Notes under the pieces: model-generated
Seen by the model: only the letters and a program-made list of their open reading frames with translations
The model's database searches: none
Told to the model about the DNA's origin: nothing
NCBI GenBank assembly: GCA_032719365.1
Contig: CM064868.1
Location: 14,984,463-15,048,462, forward strand
Source: Prinsepia uniflora
Lineage: Eukaryota > Streptophyta > Magnoliopsida > Rosales > Rosaceae
Reading direction: 5' to 3'
DNA length: 64,000 bases
Shown: positions 41,765-53,905 of the stretch, one piece after another
How positions within the stretch are numbered: position 1 is the stretch's first letter
Layout: each line of letters begins with the position of its first letter
Program-made: the position numbers and the translations under genes

Positions 41765-44700
41765 TGTAACGAACCGTCTCGGAAATCGAGATTAGATTAG
41801 TTGTTAATGATGATTAGTGAAGTTAATTGGTAATTAGTTGGACGATTTCGGATAGACGGTGCGAAATGACGATTTTGCCCCTGAAACGGGCAAAAATGTT
41901 GACTTTTCTTTCGTGCAGTCAAAGGGACTTTGACTGATGACCGTGACATAGTTCGGGACGTCACGAGTTCATAGACAGATGGCACGTCCGATTCCGACAT
42001 TCGAGGGAAAAGTTATGACGTTCGGAAGTTGAAGAGTATTTTGGTAATTTTGATGAAATAGGGGTAAACGGTTGACTTTTTGGAAGACGAATCACTTTCA
42101 CGCATTTCGAGGACCGTTAGATAGGTCTCGATGCCCTGAATACAACGACAGGCGGCACGCCGCCATCGGACGTCGAACGGTTTACTTATGGGTCTAAATA
42201 AGCGAAGGGCAAAATGGTAATTTTGGAAGGTAAGGGCAAACTGGTCAATTGTCACATTGGGATATGTGCCAGTGCAATTGTGACACTTGGCCGTTCTTGG
42301 GATGGGTGCCCAATGGATGTGGGACACATGTCCCTTCTCCAGAGGGTCGTAGAACGCTGTAAGCTGTTTTTGGGTTAATTTAAGGACAATTGCACGGGCT
42401 GGGAAGAACGAAAGTAAAAAAAATAGAGGGAAACAGAGCAGGGCGTGCTCGTGAAATCCCACCCCTCCAGACCTCTTAATTGTCAACTTTTATTGATGAT
42501 TTGTGAATGGAAGTGAGAAAGAAGGGTGAGCGGTTGAAGGTGGTGGTTAGGGCAATGCCTACAACGGCTCCATAATAAAGAAAATCCGAGAAGCCCTGAA
42601 GTTCATTTAAATGGAAAATCTTGTTTCTTGACGGTTTGATCGACTCAGTTAGGGAGATGATGTTCTGCAGGACCGTACAGGTTGGTTGGAACCAAGTTGG
42701 AGCCTTAACATGGACGGTAAGAGGAAACCCGTGAAAAAAATCTTCTTGAACTTCAAATATGGTAAGTTGGAACTTGGAAGTTGTTGTGAGGTTCTAATCA
42801 TTTAGTTGTGCTTCTAGGGATGCCATGAGACGTTTGGGGATCAAAACCGAGAAGGACGGAGGCCATAACCGTAGCAACTCGAAGGAAGACAGAGACTAGG
42901 TTAATCGTTGAATTGGAAGGTGAGTTCCAGGTGGAAATTCTTGTTTTTAAGGTCACCAAACGATTATAAACACTAAGGCAAACACATAGGGCTAATTATA
43001 AGTAAAAACGGCACAAAAATGGACTTAGAATTAGACAAAACCGCTCACGCAGGTTCATGGTTGAACCGGACCTGTAGAACCGAACCCGGTTCAATAGAGG
43101 TTGAAGATGAGCACAGTGCCTGGCGCGTGAGGCCCACACGCAGCCCCTTTGGGCAGGGCGTGTGGGATTGTGGCACTGAGTTTGAGGAAGGTTCCAACAT
43201 GACTTTTAAAGTACTCGATGTAACGAACATTTTGGCACTGGTTTCGAGTCGATCGGACATCATCTCGATATGTTTCGGGATGTCCGAAGGTTTTAAGCCT
43301 AGATTAAAAATAGTTAAAAATTCGAAAAAATTATGGGGTTTTAGTATAAGCTTTATGAAGTAGTTAGTGACCTTAGTATGGGATTTGGACAGGTTCGGGA
43401 AAGCCGAGGATAGCGGAATGGCTGGGAACGGCGTAAGTGCGCGCGTATCGAGGCGACATTGGAATGGTCTGTGAGTGGACATTGCTTTCTAACTCTTGAT
43501 GCATGCATATATGTTTTTATATGTTTTCCATACGTGATTCTATGATTGTACTTATGATCTTGATGGTTTCTGGTTTTGCACGGTTTTCGAGTTCTTTACG
43601 GGATTACACGTTTTACAAGGTTTCGGTCTATCTTGTGATTTGACGATGGTTTTAATGACTTGATTTCGGGATTTGAAATATGATTTGATTTCAATGATTT
43701 GAAAAGGATTTTGGAAAAGTGATTTCGGACTTGGAGCCCTATTTATGTGATTGAGATTTTGGTTTTGAAACTAGATTTTGGAAATGAGATTTTGGATTTG
43801 GTTTTGAGACTTGGAAAGGAAATCTGGATTTGGGCTCGGGACAGTGGTTCTGGATGCCGGCTTACGGAATCATTGTTGTGAATTCGGATAAGGATTTTCT
43901 ATGGTCTTCATTGTTGAACGAAAAATGGTTTTGGGTTTAAAGACCCGAAAAAAGAAAAGAAAAACCGTTGGATCTGGTTTTGAGTTTAAAGACTCGGATG
44001 ATTGACGGGGGGAGGGCCCTGGATTGATATGCTTTTAGTTTAAAGACTCGGTATATGTTTTGAGTTAAAGACTCGGTTATGATACCCCCCCGAGGCCTGT
44101 GATTGTGTTTTGAGTTTAAAGACTCGTTGATATCCCGGGAAGGCTTGGTTATTGCGCATGGTTTTGAGTTTAAAGACTCGGGCGCACTTGAGGTCCAGCA
44201 ACTTGTATGATTGATGTTTTTCACTGGTTTTCAGATGTTTTGGGCAGTGGCCCGGATGAATTGGATTTGATAAGTTTTGGGACTGAGTTCTCGTATTTGA
44301 GATTGCTTGTGATTTGAGGCTGAGGCCTGCATTTGAATAACGAATTTGATTCGGGTTTTCGATAATGGTTTTCATTGATGGTTTTGATATGAATGGTTTC
44401 ATAATATGAACTGATATGCATGCATTGGTTTTTTTTTTACGTGGAGGGTACAAATGTAATTTCTTCTGAACTATTTTCTAAATTATTATTCCTTTTTGTC
44501 CACTCACAGTCTTTTCATGTTTTCGATTCCCGTCCAGGTTGTTGCAGGGCGGGCTGTTGGTCGAGAGAGATGGAGACATCACACGTACGATCCACAGTAG
44601 ATTCTGTGCACTCTGAGAAGTCCGGATGTTGTTGGTTGGTCGAATTGAGAATCCCTTGTCCGACTTACGTGTCACATGGAGGTTGGACGTCGGTTTAGCC

Positions 44701-44774
44701 TTCGTGTCATGCGTAAGTTAGACGGGAGCATGATTTAGCCCTTAATCCCGGGGGATTAGGGGTGGATCCTGTCA
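41765..44774 (+). mobile_element. E7: solo long LTR (3,010 bp)
   Basis: Starts TGTAACGAACCGTCTCGG and ends GGGTGGATCCTGTCA. Flanks ACAAT (41760-41764) and ATAAT (44775-44779) form a 5-bp duplication with one mismatch. GTGAGTGGA at 43471-43479, TCCACTCAC at 44499-44507, and a hairpin array GGGTTTAAAGACCC / GAGTTTAAAGACTC at 43933-44185 between them. Candidate acceptor CGTCCAG ends at 44537. No coding frame. Confidence 0.85.
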
Positions 44775-46818
44775 ATAATTGTCAGGTTCTAGAGGGATCT
44801 CGAAATATTTCCTCCTATCGACTCACCACTCTACTTATTGATGCGAGGGGTGCGCTGGATGATGGCTTTTTGGTGGCCATGGGCCGAACACCATGAATGG
44901 TGTTGGCCGAGAGAGAGAGAGACAACTGAGAATTAAGTGATGAAGGACCTGAAAATGATGGAGAGAATGAGGGGGAGTCAAATAGGAAGACGAAAGGAGG
45001 AAAAACACATGGAAACTGTGAGAAATGAAGGGAAAAAACCGTGAACCCGTGAGGTGTTCTATAGATTTTTGGTTTTGGACCATGAAACTTAGAACTAGCT
45101 GTTCTATTAGCTTTCTGAAGTTCGTACGGTGGTATAGGCATGAAAACCACGAGTTTTGGACGTGGAAAAGGCATAGGTAACTCGTAGGCTCTATAGTTGT
45201 GAAGCTTGAAAGCTCGAACCATAAATTCGAGGTAAGTTTTCAATGTGTAATGATCATAGTGCCTTTCCAAAGTTAATTACGAGTAGGATGGACAAAAAAG
45301 GAATGAAAATCATTGAGAAATGAAGGAGAAATAGCCAGGTTGGACTGGCCGGGTCGGGCAACCCGGTGTGCAAGGGTTCTAGGCATGTGGGGGGCGCGTG
45401 AGGGGTCATCTTGAAATGTTATCAACATGAAAGTTCATGTATTCGACCTTACGAGTCCAACAGTACAATTTTTGAGGTAATATAATATTGTCTCGGGGCA
45501 GTTTTAACTGTCCGAAGGTTTTATGAATTATTTTAATACGTTTAGAAATCTCAGAAAATTATGGGATTAATATGTGAGTCAACTAGGAAAATTATTTTAA
45601 TACGTATTCGACCTTAGGAGATGACATTCTCTAATTTTACGGGAAAACGTGCAATATGGTTGTACCATGCGTAAGATACGTGTTAGTGGATTTTCTTTTC
45701 CCTAAACCCTATGCATGCAATTTTTCTATGGTTTTTCATGATTTATAATGTGTTTTAGTTTATGATGGTTTAAGTACAATTTCTGTGATTTTAAGTGGTT
45801 TTTGGTGATTTAACGGTGGCTATTATATTGCACATTTTGCAAGAAAATTGGGTATATTATATTCTGGTTCATTACTGAGTTTTGGAAAATGGTTTTAGAG
45901 TCAATATGAGATTTCTACATGATTTTGGTAGTGTGCAATGGTTTGCAATTTTATATGATTTATGGAATATTTTAATGACTCGTTTTACGAGGTCTTTGGA
46001 TGTATTTGTGATTTGGGTTTAGCCTCGAGTTTTGAAATATGAAATTCTTATTATATGATTTTGGATATGTTACTATGCTTGATGTGATTGTGTTGGGATG
46101 TAATGTGGAAACCCTCCTCAGGATGTCGATTGGTTGGACGGTCTGGGACGTCGAGGTAATGTTTCGTAATTCCCGAGACGAGTGAGTAGTCTCAGATGTC
46201 GAGCATAGATCTCCATTAGTTCCTGAGCCAGTCCACACTCGGACGGCGAGTCTGGGGCTTAGTTAGTTCCTAAGTGATATTAACCTACCGGTAGTGTACA
46301 TTGACAAGATGATTCAACTTGCAAGCATCGAGGTTGGGTCAGCTGATATGATTGGTTGATTTGATATGCTGGTGGGTGCAGTGTGATCATTATGGTTATG
46401 CATTGGTATGATCGTGTTTGTGTTGATATTTGATCTGGTTTTTATAGTTTCTTGGTTTATGTTATTACTGGATTTCTTACTATTGCACGTACTTTGAGGT
46501 TTTCGTGTTTTGTTGCCTGTTTATATGGAATTAAGAATTTTTATTTATGCATGCATAGTTTTCCAAAACGGAGGGTAAACGGTATGTTTTCGAATAATAT
46601 GTTTTTAAAACTTTTATTTTTGCCACTCACACATTTTGATTAGTTTTGAAACCCTCTAGGGTCGCTGCACGAGAATCGATGCTACTTTCAAAACATAGGC
46701 ATAAGCTCACAAGTATACAAGTAACCCTTGTCTGACAGGATTTCGAGGGTACTTTTGGTAACTTAGGTTACTTGTCAGACAGGAGCAGGACCTGGGTTTT
46801 TCGGGTTGGGTCCTGCCA
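44775..46818 (+). repeat. E1 3' LTR, right part
   Basis: Continues after E7 and ends GGGTTGGGTCCTGCCA at 46818. It aligns with the E1 5' LTR over the 3' half (for example GATCTGGTTTTTATAGTT at 46433 and 6903) but hardly over the left part. The boxes are mutated here: GTTAGTGGA near 45683 and GCCACTCAC near 46621. Confidence 0.65.
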
Positions 46819-48127
46819 ATCTTGATGACTAAGGATATTTTAATAATTTTACACAAAGGGACTAGAGAGTTCTAGAAAAGTCTTCACTTTTTTTTCCTAT
46901 TTCTTTTCCCACCGACTCATGTGACGATATATGTGTGTGTTGTGTGTACAAAGTAGTGTTCGGTGGTTGAAGGCCGAAGAAAAGAAAAAAAAAACCCAAA
47001 GAAAACGTGAGAAAGATGAAAGGGAAACCAGAAAGGAGGAAAGAAAAATAAGAGAAGAAGAAGGAAAGAGAAAGGAAGAAAACTAGAGAAAATTATGGGA
47101 AAGGAGGAAGAAATCCTCCATAACCGGTGAGGTTTTTTTGGTGATCATAGGTCACCACTTGCTTTCAAGGCTTTCTAATTTGAAACTGATGATACCAGTG
47201 TGATGAGTGAGTTGGTACAGTCATTTAGGAGCCAAATGAACGAGTTTGGGATGTGGAAACGTCACTGGGCGATACTAGAAACCATGGCCGAGATATGTAA
47301 GGTGAGCTTCCATATTTTCTAGTGTGATTTTCATAGATTTAAGACCATATAGATGTTCCTTAGTTAGAAACGAGTCGACTTGATGAATTAAGCAAAGAAA
47401 ATGGACGTAAAACAAAAGAGTGTAAGGTTAGTATCTATATTCTTAATTTTCAATTTTTCTCAATTGATTTATTTTCAGATAATTTTGTTCTTTCATTAAT
47501 TATCATGTATGATTATATTTGACGTCATTTACATAACCTCTATAATGTATGCTTGATAAGAGTGTAAGCCTAGGAATCCTATGAAAATTGAGAGTTGCCT
47601 AGTGACGATTAGATTCGAGGCGAAATCTTCCAAAAGAATTTAAATGTAGTTGTCTTTAAAACTAATTATTTACAGTTTTGGCATTCACACTTAACACTTG
47701 ATACACCCTTCTTTATGGCATTTCTTTAGTTTGGCAAAGCATGATAGACTTACATTGGTTATCATTAATTTGCTAAGGAATTATGTTTTGAGTATTTTTA
47801 GATATTAAGTAAAACGCTTGTGGGTATCATAACTAGCATAACCCTCAACAGACAAATTAATGATACCCACAAGCGTTTTACTTATGTTTTGGGGGTATCA
47901 TAACTTATACACATTTTACCCATGACTTAACACTCTTTTACTCATGATACCCTTAACAGACAAATTAATGATACCCACACGCTTGTGGGTATCATAACTA
48001 AATATTAAGTAAAACGCTTGATACACCCTTCTTTAAATGTTCTATCTTAAGTAAGAGCGAGTCTTTTTTATTTATTTTTATTCTAAGTTTTGCTCGAAGA
48101 CTAGAAAAAGATAGGTTTGGGGGTATT
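46819..48127 (+). other. LTR-like remnant and retroelement 3' interior
   Basis: 46819-47440 looks like the 5' half of a long-LTR family member without its ends (GGTAAGGTGAGC-type blocks, adenine-rich promoter segment at 46975-47100). From about 47450 the sequence changes to an AT-rich retroelement interior which ends with a purine tract (GGTTTGGGGGTATT) directly before an LTR start at 48128. No gene is seen. Confidence 0.4.
47803..48021. repeat. Foldback rearrangement with direct and inverted copies
   Basis: The segment TATTAAGTAAAACGCTTG occurs at about 47803-47821 and again near 48001-48020 in direct orientation, and its inverse CAAGCGTTTTACTTA lies between them (47869-47884). TGGGTATCATAA and its inverse TGATACCCA also recur several times. 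Part of the inner sequence (CATTTTACCCATGACTTAACAC, near 47914) copies the start of the LTR at 48128. This looks like a template-switching rearrangement. Confidence 0.75.
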
Positions 48128-48405
48128 TGTTAGCTCATAATTTATACATATTTTACCCATGACTTAACACTTTTTTTCTCATGTTTTGTTAATATTTTGT
48201 CTATGAAACTGGAGAAAATAATATATATGTGAGAAGTGTTTAGAATTTAGGCGAAAGAATTTTACCTCAATTGGAGTTGTAACAAATAAATTATGAAATA
48301 AACATGTGAGGCCACCAAGTAGCACATCCATTTAGTGGATTCCCACTGAATGGCCAAAGTAGAGGCTTGCCCCCTTTCGGCTAACATGCATCGAACCTGG
48401 CAGGA
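48128..48405 (+). repeat. Start of an Athila-like LTR, interrupted by a solo LTR
   Basis: TGTTAGCTCATAATTTATAC follows a polypurine tract and so marks an LTR start. Features shared with Gypsy LTRs here include TTAGGCGAAAGAATTTTACC (compare LTR 1 of E5). It is broken at 48405 by the next solo LTR and resumes at 51218. Confidence 0.6.
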
Positions 48406-48726
48406 TGTAACGACCCGAACTTTTAATTCAATTTAAATTCGGAAATTAAATGTGAAATGACCATTTTGCCCCTAATGAGGAAAGAGTGTTGACTTTTGAC
48501 TCGGGACACTATTTGGATTTTGACCTAGGCCCATTGCGTAGTTAGAAAAGTCATGAGTCCGTAGACAGGCGACTCGTCGAAATCAGACGTCTGATGGGAA
48601 AATTATGGGTCACGGAAGAAAACTGGCACTATTCATGCATTTCGAGAAAGTGTACAGTTGGCATTTTGTGATTGGGTCAAAAATCTGAGTTGGACCCATT
48701 GAAGTGTCACTCATCTAATTGGCCTA

Positions 48727-48727
<1 letters not shown>

Positions 48728-48756
<29 letters not shown>
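48728..48756 (+). repeat. Poly-C run of 29 bases
   Basis: Pure C homopolymer inside the solo LTR. Such runs are rare and unstable, and their length in an assembly is often inexact. Confidence 0.95.
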
Positions 48757-48760
<4 letters not shown>

Positions 48761-49329
48761 TTTTGTTCATGTATCATCTTCTTCCTCTTTGTTTTCATTA
48801 TACCTGAAACCCACAAACAACCCAAACCCCATCCATACTTCATCCTCTGTGTTTGCTTAAGAGAGAGTGTGAAAGGGAGACTAAGAAACAACGGAAAAGA
48901 AGCTGAGCACGACGGAGGAACCATGGCCGAGGTAACACCCGAAACCCGATTTGGGTTCAAAAATTAGAAAATGAGTTTTAGGAATTTTTGGATGGTTTTA
49001 ACAATTTGAGTTGATTCCTAAGGGTTGTACGAATCCACAGAGACCAAGACCGTGAAGGACGGTGGCCGGAATCGCCCAGAAATTGAGTTGGAAAATAGGC
49101 CAAATTGTATCGAGCTTGATAGGTACTTTCTAGCCATGGTTTGTCAATTTTGAGTCCATAGATCCCTTCTTGGGATCATTGCGATCATATAGGAAGAAAA
49201 ATGGGGAAAAATACTTGAGGAATGAGTGAGATACGACTCGGTTGGGTTGCAGTTTAAATTGACCCGTTATAGAGAATCGGGTCAACCCGGCTGGAGGTTG
49301 ATGATGATGATGTGGCAATCCACATCATC

Positions 49330-49640
49330 ATCTGTCAGAGGCTGTCAGCCCACGTGGAAAATCAAATGATGCCACGTGGAAAACTGTCAGACATAGTCAG
49401 CAGCTGACGTGTCAGACTGTTAGAACACATGGACTAATCAGGTGGTGCCATGTGGCAACTTGTCATGACCTGTCAGGCCTACGTGGCAGCTGACGTGGAA
49501 GGTCCAGTTAGCAACTGTCAGAACACGTGGACCAATAGGGTGATGCCACGTGGTGGTGTGTAAGAGGTGTCAGGGGACACGTGGACCAATCAAAGAGTGA
49601 CATGTGGTAGGTGTCAAACCTATCAGGCTGACGTCAGCCA
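49330..49640 (+). repeat. Degenerate tandem repeat with CACGTG (G-box) cores
   Basis: Several loosely repeated units of roughly 60 bp carry TGCCACGTGG, CTGTCAG and ACACGTGGACCAAT, with at least eight CACGTGG, CCACGT or ACACGTGG cores and frequent TGACGT. CACGTG and TGACGT are binding cores for plant bZIP and bHLH factors, so this block could act as an enhancer in the LTR. Function is inferred only. Confidence 0.6.
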
Positions 49641-51217
49641 TTGATCGTTGGCCGATGACGTCAGCGTTAACTTTGCTAATGTCAGCATTGACCGTTGATT
49701 GAAAGTTTGACCAGCGCATGGGCACAAATTTCTAGGTTAAATTGGTCTTGTTCAAAAGATTTCGACGTTCTGAATCCAATGGTGGTGGTTTCAGGTTGAT
49801 TGGAGACTGTTTGGTTGGTCATATATAGGTTTTTAGCTTCGGAAAGCGTGTTTTAGACTCGTTTTTGGTATCGGGCTTTGTGAGGGTTTAGGTTTTAGGC
49901 TTGTATAGCATATTAGTGACCCTTAGACATGATTTGCACATGCCCAGAGACTTTGGACTAACTCGGTGATAGAAATAACGCTGAGGTTTAGCACGCAGCG
50001 TGGACCGAGTGTGAGTGGACTGTTTGTTTTAGAACCGAATGAATGCATAACTGTTTTGAATGCTTTATTACATGATTTAAGTTGAAATTTTTTGATATTG
50101 TTATTGAATGATGATGTGGATTGTAATAATCAGTTCATGAAATATTTTAAGGATTTTTGTGAAAACAAGGTTTTGGGCTTGAAACCCGATGGAATGATGA
50201 TTTGACTTAAATTTAGAGTCAATGGGAAATTGAAAGGAAAAAATGCATTTCAACTGGATTTGAATAATGATAAATCAGGATTTATAAACAAGTTCTGGAC
50301 ACGGTTTTCAATTGGTTTTTGTGGAAGAGATTTGTGAGAATTATGTATCGGGCATAGGCCCAATTGAGCAGTATTTAATCCGGTTTGAGAAATAAATGAT
50401 TTTAATATGATTTTTCACCGAATTTGATTACTGTTCCACATATACCGTCCTAGGTGAGTTGGTTAGTCTCCTCTAGAAGCCAAGGATCCTGGAGTAGTCA
50501 CGGTGCACTACTTGTGATGAGTGACTCCGAGGAGTGGCTTAGGAACAGAAGTGCGAGATTATGATATCGTCCCGGACGTGATAGATCCAGGGCAGGCACC
50601 CCATGTTGATATCACCCCGGACATCGTTGAGTTAGGTCCTGGGGAAGTACTTCAAGATGAGACCCCCGAGTTGCACGCGTAGCATTAAAAATCATGACTA
50701 GTTTTGATTATAGACATCATGGATGTTGAGACATCACAGATGTCTGAGGATGAGGTATATTGTGTTTCACTGATGTGTGTCTCCAGATGTATACATGGTT
50801 TTACTATTTTATACGATTTATCTTAAATGCATGCATGTTTGCAAAATGGAGGGTTAAACTGTAAATGTTTTCAAAATGAGTTTATAACTTATTTATTTTT
50901 TGTCCACTCACATTTTGACTGTTTTTATTGGCCCTCCAGACCTTGATACAGAGACATAGGCGGATATCGAGGCTGAGGCTTAGTTAGTACTGTTGCGTAC
51001 TTGACACCCTACTAGGTAGGTTTAGTACTTGTATTGTACTGACATATATGTATGCTCGATCATGAATAATAGATACGTATCCCTTTTCTGACAATGTGGT
51101 AGTGTACTCTGTATGTTTATATTTGAACCCATAAAGGGTATTTTAGATATTATGATTGTCAGACGGGAGAAGGGCACGTTCCCCTATGATCCTGGGGGAT
51201 TGGGACGGGTCCTGTCA

Positions 51218-52950
51218 TATGACCTATTCAAAGAGGAAGTCCTTTGTGTCGTTCTGGCAAACATCCATCGAAGCCATTGTTGACCATCGTTTGACTGTAT
51301 GTTTTAAAGGGGAATTTGGTGGCTGACCATCGAATTACAATCTGAATCACTTCCTAGCTATCTTATGAGTTTTAAGGCTTATTTTGAGGTATTTTCAAGC
51401 TTTTGTCCACACTAATTCACCATGTTTGAAGGGGATTGCATGCCTATTTGGTTAGGGAATATTATTTTTGGTCCTTTATGTTTAGGAAATCGTTTTATTA
51501 TAGAATTAAATGTAAACTTCTATTTATTTGGGAATTAATAATTCTTCAATAAATAGATGTCTTAGGGTTTTGTAAAAGGGCCTGAAAGAAAAAAAAATAC
51601 GCAAAAGTACACCACAGAGCAAAAAAAACTTGTCTTTTAAATTGTAGTATAGTTTTTATGTTAAGACTTCTTGAAGCCCTAAACATGGTTACTCTTTAAT
51701 ATGACTTTATCTCTTTAATTATGATTATGAATGCTTGATAAATTAGATTACTACTTTAATTGATAAATATGTTTTTATGTTTATGAGATTGATAGTCTTG
51801 TTTGCATAAATTATTGATGGAATCGCTTGGTTGGCTGCCTTTATCATCTTATAACTCGTAGAGCATTGAGAGGTAGAGTTTTTAAAAAAAAAAAATCTTG
51901 TACTTTGAATTCATGATAACCTAGGGTAGTTCCATGTTCTAGATTTAGTGTGATGACCTATATCTTCTTTAGCACTTAATGCATTGACCCTACGTTAACT
52001 TAAGTAGATGTCATGCTAGGTTACTTAAATGGATAGAAAGTTAAGAGTATAAATGTCATACATTTAGCATACAAAGTAATAAGAAGATTAACATGTAACT
52101 GTACTGGGCGAAGGTTTGTGGCATGGGAATCTTAGCGAGGAACATTCATATGATTTGAATCTAGAAAATTATTTTAGTAAGTAATTGTGGTTACCGGTGG
52201 ATTGAGTGTCTTAACTTATTATTTTTATTAATTATTTTTTGTTTTCTATTTTTATTTTGTCAAGTCTTTGAATAAATTAATCTAAGTAATAAAGTGAAAC
52301 ATAGTTAAGATAAGTCCTTATGGATTATCTATTCAATTTATACACTTACGTACAAGGTTAACTTAAATAGAATATGCTTTAGTGAGTTTAAAAACTTTTT
52401 ACTACAACTATACTCCTTAATTTTAGAGGGCATAAATTGTTATTTTTAGCAAGTCATGATTTTATTTTTATTTTTATTTTTCAAAAAATAGAAAAATAAT
52501 AAATCTTAATTTTAATAAAAAATTAATAACAATTAATAAAATATAAGGATAAAATAATAGTAATATTGAGAGTTAAAGATAAAAATGATAACAATGAATT
52601 TTTTTTTTTCTTTTTCTAAATGGTAACAATGAATTTTAAGTCACCAGGGACTCATTTCTCTCCCTTCGACTTTAGCAATTCCTAGGTCATTATTTTAGGG
52701 GTGGATAACTAGTATGGCATAAGTTTTATTTTTAGCCTTTTCTACTGTAATTTAACTTACGAGTTCATTTAACTAGGTCATTAGAGATGCTAAGCATTCA
52801 TTTAATTTACATTCATTTAATTTACATATGTGAACGACAACTTTAGTTAATCTTTTACAAAATGATTTTCAAATGATGATTTAGAAGATGTCTCGTTCCA
52901 TTATGATATATATATATATATAAATGAAGACCAGAAAAAGACGATTCCTT
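51218..52950 (+). other. Remainder of the Athila-like LTR and following AT-rich sequence
   Basis: Sequence resumes the LTR begun at 48128; a TTCAATAAATAGATGTC promoter-like box lies near 51552. The LTR end is not clear. The rest to 52950 is AT-rich without gene or RNA signal. A short (AT)n run is at 52904-52922. Confidence 0.4.
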
Positions 52951-53280
52951 AAAAAAATAGGATAAATAGTTACAATCGTTCATGAACTCTACCATAATTT
53001 TAGCAACTATCCATGTACTTCAATATTAGTGTCCTTCGTCTCTGAACTTTATTTTTCAAACAAATTCCGTTAAACAAAGTGATATGAAACACAGATAAAT
53101 TGAAATTTTTTTCATTTTTTATGGAATTCATTTGAAAATTAGATAGAGGGACTAATAGAAACATTAGAGTAAAATTCAAGCACAAGGGACACTAATATTG
53201 AAATATAGTGATGATTCCTAAAATTATGGAAAAGTTGAGAGTCGGTTTCAATTATTTAGACTAAAAAATAAGATGCAAAT
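52951..53280. mobile_element. MITE with long terminal inverted repeats
   Basis: The left arm (GAACTCTACCATAATTTTAG at 52984, then CAATATTAGTGTCCTT) is matched in inverse order by the right arm (ACACTAATATTGAAATATAG near 53188, then CCTAAAATTATGG). The arms are over 100 bp each and imperfect, leaving a small centre. Outer edges are only approximate and no clear target-site duplication was found. The minus-strand frame across it is a by-product. Confidence 0.65.
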
Positions 53281-53905
53281 ATTATCCGTATTTTAAAACA
53301 CCGTTTTAAGAGATAAAAATTTAATCCAATAGCGTAGCCAAGAACTTTTATAGCTAGAAGGGTGGCTATGCCATTGATTAAAGGCTTTTTAGTCTAAATG
53401 CCAAGGGAAACGTACGATAAGTTTCGCTTAACCCCAAGAATTGTGGATCATCTCACCTTTTCCCCACAAACTCACAATTTGTACACTAAATTTTCTAACT
53501 TGGCCTCAAATATGTAAACTCTAATTATGTTCTATTAAATTTGAGGCAAAGTGAGACAATTCTTCATGGTTCTTGAAATGAGATCTATCTACCCCTTAAA
53601 ATAGTTCTCCTAAATTCAGCTTTACCCATCACGTCTAAAGTCATCATATCCCCCACTTCTTTCTCCAAATACAAAATAAAGCCTAATAATCCTAAGATAT
53701 CCACCTCTGTCCACTTTGCTTTCGATAGCCACTCTTCGTTCTTCCATTTTCATTTTCTCTCTCTTTACACATAATTAAGCCACATCTCCCCATTCAAATA
53801 ATCCATAATCCCCAACAATAAACTCAACTTATTCACATTGAAATTAATGGCATCAAAGTCAACATCTTCAAGGCCCCAATATTCTGACTTGAATGCCTCA
53901 CATTG
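53281..53905. other. Unassigned single-copy-like DNA
   Basis: No open frame, repeat or element edge recognised. This is one of the few stretches right of 4.5 kb that shows no clear transposon signature; it may be host DNA. Confidence 0.4.

Larger units (their letters stand above)
4510..46818 (+). mobile_element. E1: long-LTR Ty3/Gypsy-type element without coding capacity, host of the nest
   Basis: Outer element of the main nest. Its 5' LTR (4510-19658, interrupted) ends GGGTTGGGTCCTGTCA and is followed by a tRNA-iMet-type primer site (TTGGTATCAG at 19661). Its interior ends with the Tekay-like motif GAAATTTCGAGGACGAAATT plus a purine tract at 41411-41453, directly before a second LTR (41455). 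Removing nested insertions gives about 2.7 kb (5', including a 294-bp duplication) and 2.35 kb (3'). No pol or intact gag is found. Only the 3' halves of the two LTRs look alike, the start at 4510 is weakly defined, and no junction TSD was found (TAAGG at 4505-4509 recurs at 46830-46834, 11 bp past the expected end). The pairing is inferred. Confidence 0.5.
48406..51217 (+). mobile_element. Solo long LTR (2,812 bp)
   Basis: Starts TGTAACGACCCGAACTTT and ends GATTGGGACGGGTCCTGTCA. GTGAGTGGA at 50011-50019, TCCACTCAC at 50903-50911, hairpin units GGGCTTGAAACCC (50175-50187) and GGGCATAGGCCC (50350-50361), candidate acceptor CCCTCCAG ending 50939. Flanks CAGGA and TATGA match only partly, so the duplication is decayed or lost. 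A run of repeated GCCACGTGG / ACACGTGGACCAAT motifs lies at 49340-49620. Confidence 0.82.
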
